Shown here piece by piece: positions 59,399 to 64,000 of a stretch of 64,000 bases of DNA. The translations under genes and the position numbers were made by a program. Source of the stretch: Actinomycetota bacterium (GTDB lineage Bacteria > Actinomycetota > Actinomycetes > Nanopelagicales > Nanopelagicaceae); NCBI GenBank assembly GCA_947372165.1, contig CANBSP010000005.1, positions 1 through 64,000 on the forward strand, given 5' to 3'. The first letter of the stretch is position 1. Each line of letters begins with the position of its first letter. The notes beneath the pieces are model-generated. The model did not search any database. It was not told where the DNA came from and saw nothing but the letters and a program-made list of their open reading frames with translations.

Positions 59399-61053
59399 AA
59401 AAATTAGCCATAATAATTCTTCTCGGGCTCAATCTACTTGTACTTCCGAGCGCTTGGGCTCAAGATGAAGTCGTCATTGATCGGATTACGCAATCGCAGG
59501 CCGAGGATCTCAACATTACAATTCCAGATAATGTTCCTGCGGGACATCACACTGTGACGATTGAGGTTTCTGATGCTAAGGGAGTGGTGACCAACAAGAT
59601 TATTGCTTTCTGTAAAGATGAGGTAGGCGTAGTCCATTGGGATGACAAGTGCCCTCATCTCACCGCAAAATCTCCTGCTTCGATGAAACCAATCCCTGCT
59701 GGGGACGGTTCCGGAAAACCATACGATCCCCTGAGCGACTCAAAGACCACACAGGGCCTGCAATTAGCGGCTTTTGCTGCCTTAGCTGCGCTGACCTCGG
59801 TTAAGCGCAATGAAAAGCAAGATAGCCAAGATGATTCAGAAGAAGAGTCTTTGCAATCAGTTGCAACCGGGAAATTGGCCTTGCTCAAGACCGAGCCAGG
59901 CAGAGGTGACATTTCACAATCTTGGAACAATAGATTTACCGAGCTCACTGATATCGCAATGATAAATATCGCTCATTGGTTCAATCGCTTCTCTCCACTG
60001 CTCACTAGAACCGCACAGGATGGAAACACGATCAGAGCTGTTATCGGCTCTTGGTCATCGCTACTTCTTCCTCTTGGTGCAATCTTGGGCTTTGTCGCCG
60101 CTTTTGATACTGGCGCCAAAGCTCTTCCGCCATCATGGTCAATAGTTGCCGCCATCATGGCAGTTTCAATCTTTGATGCCTTTGCTGGCCTTGTTGCTGG
60201 TTCAGTGTTTTTTATCCTCACTTTCATCACTGGCGGGATCACCAACCGTCCAGAATTTCTGACAGAGATAGGTCTCATAGTCCTCTTCTTTGCTCCGGCA
60301 CTTCTTGCCAGCTCATTCCGCCCCTTCAGACGCTTGATTCGCAGTACTGATGATTTGTGGGAACGGATTACAGATTATGCGCTGGGCGCGCTTTTATCAT
60401 TTTGGGTGATCACCAAGATGGTTGCAGCAATGAATGGTTTGGCACGACTCAAACTTCCGATAACTATTCATGGATCTCAGCTTGCTTGGGTTAGCGCCGG
60501 GCTGATCATTATTCGATTAGCAATGGAAGATCTCGTTGCTAGAAATTATCCGGTCCGACTGAAGTCTTTGTTCGTTGAAGTGAAGACACCCTCATACAGA
60601 CAGAAAATTGGCTCGGTCTCATTCAAGATCTTCACTTTCTTTATTATGGCCGCACCATTCGTAGGTTCGCTGCTTAATCTCATTCTCGGAACGATCCTCT
60701 TTGCGATTCCTCAAATTACCGCCCTCTCGCTCGAGGATCATCTTCCTAAGAAGAAGATTTACCTTCCGAAGGGCGTCTTTAAGACCGTTGTGATGATCTT
60801 TGTAATGGCCCTGATCTCTAACGCAATTGAGAGCACTTTTAGTTCACCAGCCTCCTTCCTAAAGTGGAGCTTCGTCGTGATGGCTCTTCCTGGCTTCCTC
60901 TTTCATTATCTTGACGTCATCGCCGATGACCCAGATACTCAATGGAAGAGCTCAACGAATGGGCGGAAGATTTACCGACTCAGCGGTGTTGCTATCTTCA
61001 TTCTGATGGTCTTTGTCGTTAAGGGCGTAGATCTTGCGGGCTGGATCCGTTAA
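59395..61053 (+). CDS. polytopic membrane protein coupled to the giant adhesin
   Basis: A 552-residue protein whose ATG overlaps the giant gene's TGA (ATGA), so the two are translationally coupled. Signal peptide about 1-22 (ends SAWAQ); an outside beta domain about 23-110 (NVPAGHHTVTIEVSDAKG, with Cys in AFCKDE and DKCPH); a TM helix near 116-132; an acidic linker (QDDSEEES); then about eight or nine TM helices from residue 210 to 548. The exposed domain resembles the last residues of the giant protein (GLKPGQKIKVTVNVKG). I do not recognise a family; an anchor, exporter or sensor for the giant protein is plausible inference. Confidence 0.75.
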   Translation: MKKLAIIILLGLNLLVLPSAWAQDEVVIDRITQSQAEDLNITIPDNVPAGHHTVTIEVSDAKGVVTNKIIAFCKDEVGVVHWDDKCPHLTAKSPASMKPIPAGDGSGKPYDPLSDSKTTQGLQLAAFAALAALTSVKRNEKQDSQDDSEEESLQSVATGKLALLKTEPGRGDISQSWNNRFTELTDIAMINIAHWFNRFSPLLTRTAQDGNTIRAVIGSWSSLLLPLGAILGFVAAFDTGAKALPPSWSIVAAIMAVSIFDAFAGLVAGSVFFILTFITGGITNRPEFLTEIGLIVLFFAPALLASSFRPFRRLIRSTDDLWERITDYALGALLSFWVITKMVAAMNGLARLKLPITIHGSQLAWVSAGLIIIRLAMEDLVARNYPVRLKSLFVEVKTPSYRQKIGSVSFKIFTFFIMAAPFVGSLLNLILGTILFAIPQITALSLEDHLPKKKIYLPKGVFKTVVMIFVMALISNAIESTFSSPASFLKWSFVVMALPGFLFHYLDVIADDPDTQWKSSTNGRKIYRLSGVAIFILMVFVVKGVDLAGWIR

Positions 61054-61135
61054 AAGACCAAAACGCTATCCGGATCTACCCTCTCTTGTTACCCTTCTCC
61101 CTACAAGCCATGAATCTATGGGTAGGAGAGCAATC

Positions 61136-61936
61136 GTGAAGAGATCTACGAGTATGGTTTTATCGGTCGCTATTACTTCCGTCCTCTCTTCACTATCCAT
61201 CGCGCAGGCCAGCATGAAGATGCCTACCCCAACTCCGCTTGCAGTCGGCCAAGGGAAAGCGGCCCCTGGTGGCGGTTCATTTCTTAATGCACCAATCCCA
61301 GCAAATATTGTGAAGCTCCCACTCGTCGATAGTTCAGGCAAGACATTCACCCTTGCATCTCTCAAGGGCCAGACCGTTGTCATTGCAAACTTCTTAACCT
61401 CATGCCACGAGATATGCCCTATGACGACAGTCAACATGCGCCAAGTTGGTGACGCTGTCGCTGCCTCCTCATTGAAGAGTAAAGTGAAAGTTCTAGAAAT
61501 CACCGTCGATGGTGCACGAGATACACCATCACGATTAACGGCTTATCAAGCAAATTTCCAAGGTACGAATTGGACGCTTGCCACAGGAAAAGATTCCGAT
61601 CTCACAAAGTTCTGGGCCTTCTTTGGTTCAAGCAATACCAAGACGGCATACACGGCGGCCGAAAAGAAGACTCTGCCCCTTGATTGGCAGACTGGTAAGC
61701 CAAGTGAGTACGACGTAACTCATTCCGATATGGTCGTGATTGTTAACGCTCAAGGATCGTGGGCATGGCTCGATCTTGGCAATCCCAACCCCGGTAAGGG
61801 AGTTGTCCCACCAAAGCTCAAGAAGTATCTGAATGAAGAGGGCTTACATAACTTGGCAAAGCCACAAGAGCCTTCATGGGATGCCAAGGCGGTATTGGCA
61901 GCTCTTTCTAGTATTACTGGCACCAAGATCGGATAG
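61136..61936 (+). CDS. SCO1/SenC-family copper-binding thioredoxin-like protein
   Basis: Exported protein (266 aa) that in relatives delivers copper to the CuA site of cytochrome c oxidase. I chose the GTG at 61136 with AGGAG 7 nt upstream; a longer frame would overlap the membrane protein gene. Signal peptide about 1-25. The thioredoxin fold has the copper motif CHEICP (CxxxCP) and the distal His in THSDMVVIV. Between them TLPLDW...KPSEYDV differs from standard SCO1. No cytochrome oxidase genes are nearby. Without a lipobox it would be released or held by an uncleaved signal. Confidence 0.88.
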   Translation: MKRSTSMVLSVAITSVLSSLSIAQASMKMPTPTPLAVGQGKAAPGGGSFLNAPIPANIVKLPLVDSSGKTFTLASLKGQTVVIANFLTSCHEICPMTTVNMRQVGDAVAASSLKSKVKVLEITVDGARDTPSRLTAYQANFQGTNWTLATGKDSDLTKFWAFFGSSNTKTAYTAAEKKTLPLDWQTGKPSEYDVTHSDMVVIVNAQGSWAWLDLGNPNPGKGVVPPKLKKYLNEEGLHNLAKPQEPSWDAKAVLAALSSITGTKIG

Positions 61937-61968
61937 GGAAGAAGCCCCTTAAAGCTGCTTGGCTGTTG

Positions 61969-61974
61969 TACTCT
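61969..61974 (+). promoter_or_regulatory. -10 hexamer of the nucleoside hydrolase, leaderless start
   Basis: TACTCT, 6 nt (GCTGGA) before the ATG at 61981. Confidence 0.55.
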
Positions 61975-61980
61975 GCTGGA

Positions 61981-62973
61981 ATGTCTACTTCACACACCGC
62001 CAAAACTGCCATGATCCTTGATTGCGATACTGGGGTCGATGACACCATGGCAATCATGCTCGCCTGCCTCGCACCTGAGATCGAACTAGTGGGTGTGACC
62101 ACCATCTGGGGGAATGTTCATACCCCGATTGCCACAAGAAACACTCTCAATATCTTGGCGATGTGTGGCAAAGGCGATGTCCCAGTAGCCCATGGCGCTG
62201 AGGGTCCATCAAATGGGGATATAGCTGATCCTGCCTACTTCGTTCATGGCGATGATGGCCAAGGCAATAAAGGCATGAAGGCAAATTATGGAAAGCCCGT
62301 TGATATGAGCGCCGCTGAATTTATCGTCGATGCTTGTCGCAAGCGCCCCGGTGAAATCGAACTTGTTCCAGTTGGGCCGTTGACCAATATTGCGCTCGCT
62401 CTCCAACTAGAGCCTAATCTTCCTAACCTGGTTCGCGGTGTAACCGTCATGGGTGGAACAGCGCTCACTCCAGGAAATGTCTCACCGGTTGCAGAAGCAA
62501 ATATCTGGCACGATCCAGAAGCTGCTGATGTCGTCTTCCGCGCACAATGGCCGATCACTATGGTCGGATTAGATGTGACCATGAAGGTACTTCTTGAGCC
62601 AAAGCATTTTGAAAAGATGAATAACGGTGGCGGGATTTCCAAGTACATGGCTCGAATTACCGAGTTCTATTCGGACTTCTACGAGAAGTACACCTATAAC
62701 AAACCGCTCACCACAATGCATGATGCAATTGCAGTTGCACTGGCCGCAGGACTTGTGAAGGCGAAGGTTTCACCGTGTGTGAATGTGGAAGTTGATATCA
62801 CCAATGGTCCGGGTCGCGGACAGACTGTCTGTGATCTTCGTGGTGTCTATATGAACTTCCCACCGCAAGAAGGTGCACATTGCTACGTTCCACTTGAATT
62901 AGAGGATGGCCTACCTGATTACTTCACCAATCTCCTTGCAAGCGCTGGCGATCCAGCTGTGGATGTGTCGTAA
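61981..62973 (+). CDS. inosine/uridine-preferring nucleoside hydrolase
   Basis: Ribonucleoside hydrolase (330 aa) splitting nucleosides into base and ribose for salvage. The calcium-binding motif DCDTGVDDTMA is at residues about 13-23; later MGG (VTVMGGTALTPGNVSP), AEANIWHDPEAAD and the active-site MHDAIAVALA fit the family. The ATG at 61981 is chosen over a TTG five codons earlier because TACTCT sits 6 nt before it. Base preference cannot be judged. It converges with the ROK gene 6 nt beyond its stop. Confidence 0.92.
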   Translation: MSTSHTAKTAMILDCDTGVDDTMAIMLACLAPEIELVGVTTIWGNVHTPIATRNTLNILAMCGKGDVPVAHGAEGPSNGDIADPAYFVHGDDGQGNKGMKANYGKPVDMSAAEFIVDACRKRPGEIELVPVGPLTNIALALQLEPNLPNLVRGVTVMGGTALTPGNVSPVAEANIWHDPEAADVVFRAQWPITMVGLDVTMKVLLEPKHFEKMNNGGGISKYMARITEFYSDFYEKYTYNKPLTTMHDAIAVALAAGLVKAKVSPCVNVEVDITNGPGRGQTVCDLRGVYMNFPPQEGAHCYVPLELEDGLPDYFTNLLASAGDPAVDVS

Positions 62974-62979
62974 TCCTTT

Positions 62980-64000
62980 TTAGTAGGCGATAGGAAGTTG
63001 TGGCTTGCCTGACTCGACCCATTGCGACAAAACATTTGGGGAGAAAAGTTCAGCGAGCACCATCTCTGCCGCCCCTCGAAGGCCGACTTCATCTTTGACC
63101 TTACCAAGTCGAATCTCAAGATCGCGTGTGGCAAGCGGTAATGAACGTCGATAAACAGTCTCACGCACTGCTGCAAGAAGAAGGTTTCCAGCAGAAGAGA
63201 CCCCACCACCGATAACCACCAGTGAGGGATTATAGAAATTGATGATGGTGGCAAGGACTTGGCCAACTTGGCGACCTGCCTGAGTAATAGCATCGACAGA
63301 CCATGCATCACCATGTTGTGCACCATCTGTCACATCAAGACCGGTAAGAACCTTATTCTTCTTGAGGCGATCAGCGAGAAATGCGCTCTTGTTGGCCTCT
63401 ACCGCTAGTTTTGCATCGCGGGCCAGCGCAGCTCCACCAGCAATCGCCTCCAAGCAACCAATATTTCCGCAGCGGCAGACAATCTGCGTAGGATCACTAA
63501 TAGCAATATGACCGATATCGCCAGCAGATCCTTGTGCACCACGATGCAATGTATTGTGACTAATAATTCCCGCGCCTATACCAGTACCAATCTTGATGTA
63601 AATAAGTTCGCGATGCTTGGTATCGACGTTCATTACCGCCTCACCAAGTGCCATAAGGTTCACGTCGTTATCGATCCACACTGGGGCGCCGTACTTTCCT
63701 TCAAAACGTGCACGCACTTCATACTTATCCCAGCCAGGCATAATCGGTGGCGACATAAGAACGCCAGTGGCAAATTCAACGGGACCAGGCACACCAATTC
63801 CAACGCCCCAGAGCGGTGCACTTTCATTTAGAGCAATCCTGTCAAAGATTTTTTCAAGTTCACTCAGAACTTTTTCCGGCCCGACTGAGATATCAATAGG
63901 TGCATGAAAGACTTCAGTAGCAGTACCTAGGAGATCACTGCGGGCAATGGTCATACCTGTTGCACCGAGTGCTGCCACCAGGAGGTAGCCAGAATCCTTA
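62980..64000 (-). CDS. ROK-family transcriptional regulator or kinase (5' part outside the window)
   Basis: The frame stays open to the window edge, reading DSGYLLVAALGATGMTIARSD upstream of the first GTG at 63978, so the start lies beyond 64000. Visible parts: a phosphate-binding GYLLVAALGATGM segment in place of the usual DIGGT, VGIGVPGPVEF, DNDVNLMALGE, IGTGIGAGII and the zinc motif CRCGNIGCLE. The altered DIGGT site and upstream extension suggest a NagC/XylR-type repressor with a helix-turn-helix outside the window rather than a kinase. Partner sugar unknown. Confidence 0.82.
   Translation of the reverse strand, partial: KDSGYLLVAALGATGMTIARSDLLGTATEVFHAPIDISVGPEKVLSELEKIFDRIALNESAPLWGVGIGVPGPVEFATGVLMSPPIMPGWDKYEVRARFEGKYGAPVWIDNDVNLMALGEAVMNVDTKHRELIYIKIGTGIGAGIISHNTLHRGAQGSAGDIGHIAISDPTQIVCRCGNIGCLEAIAGGAALARDAKLAVEANKSAFLADRLKKNKVLTGLDVTDGAQHGDAWSVDAITQAGRQVGQVLATIINFYNPSLVVIGGGVSSAGNLLLAAVRETVYRRSLPLATRDLEIRLGKVKDEVGLRGAAEMVLAELFSPNVLSQWVESGKPQLPIAY

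Overview
The window looks like a chromosomal segment of a streamlined actinobacterium. By eye the GC content is moderate (near 50%). No intergenic gap exceeds 300 bases. The gene set is actinobacterial: ssb-rpsR-rplI-dnaB, crgA, a pknB/pstP signalling pair, a FadE5-type long acyl-CoA dehydrogenase, and a three-gene succinate dehydrogenase of the mycobacterial Sdh1 type. Together with sugar-uptake operons this suggests a small-genome freshwater lineage such as the acI group (Nanopelagicales). That placement is inference from gene content; no 16S gene is present.

Layout. 1-23.7 kb is housekeeping: the end of rpsF, then ssb, rpsR, rplI and dnaB; a beta-carbonic anhydrase and an EamA transporter; a FadE5-like dehydrogenase; dcd; lemA-htpX; a two-component system; crgA; the trpG/pabA amidotransferase; pknB and pstP; pheA; serS plus a HAD phosphatase; tRNA-Ser(UGA); sdhCAB; a small holin-like membrane protein with two crcB genes; and a Xaa-Pro aminopeptidase. 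23.7-47.4 kb is a carbohydrate region with three transcription units: (a) an exporter-type ABC transporter with a CE7 deacetylase and a GH5-type glycosidase; (b) an 11-gene run (28.5-42.0 kb) with a CUT1 sugar importer, secreted DUF5060 glycosidase, LacI regulator, ROK kinase, phosphomannose-isomerase-type cupin, GH2 beta-mannosidase, GH28 enzyme, acyltransferase and SGNH protein; (c) a second CUT1 importer with a GH32/GH43-like enzyme, controlled by a divergent LacI gene with two palindromic operator candidates. Units (a) and (b) together read as a beta-mannan/hemicellulose pathway: oligosaccharide import, intracellular deacetylation and cleavage, then mannose to mannose-6-phosphate to fructose-6-phosphate. 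tRNA-Ser(GCU) follows at 47.5 kb.

47.6-64 kb holds an SDR oxidoreductase and a 10.9-kb gene for a secreted protein of about 3,630 residues. That protein has Gly-rich modules, about 15 InlB/Listeria-Bacteroides repeats, 8 Fn3 modules, Ig-like domains, a Pro hinge and a 400-residue Ala-rich tail. It overlaps by ATGA a polytopic membrane protein of unknown family. SCO1/SenC, a nucleoside hydrolase and a 5'-truncated ROK regulator follow. The giant-protein/membrane-protein pair is my best candidate for an undescribed system.

Expression. About a dozen genes have a TANNNT hexamer ending exactly 6 or 7 nt before the ATG/GTG, which predicts leaderless mRNAs. Twice this -10 hexamer is built on the stop codon of the upstream gene. 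The long sugar operons instead have untranslated leaders, Shine-Dalgarno sites and operator-like palindromes. No CRISPR array, insertion sequence, prophage or rRNA gene was seen. Coordinates and motifs were read by eye; family names rest on recognised motifs, not on searches.
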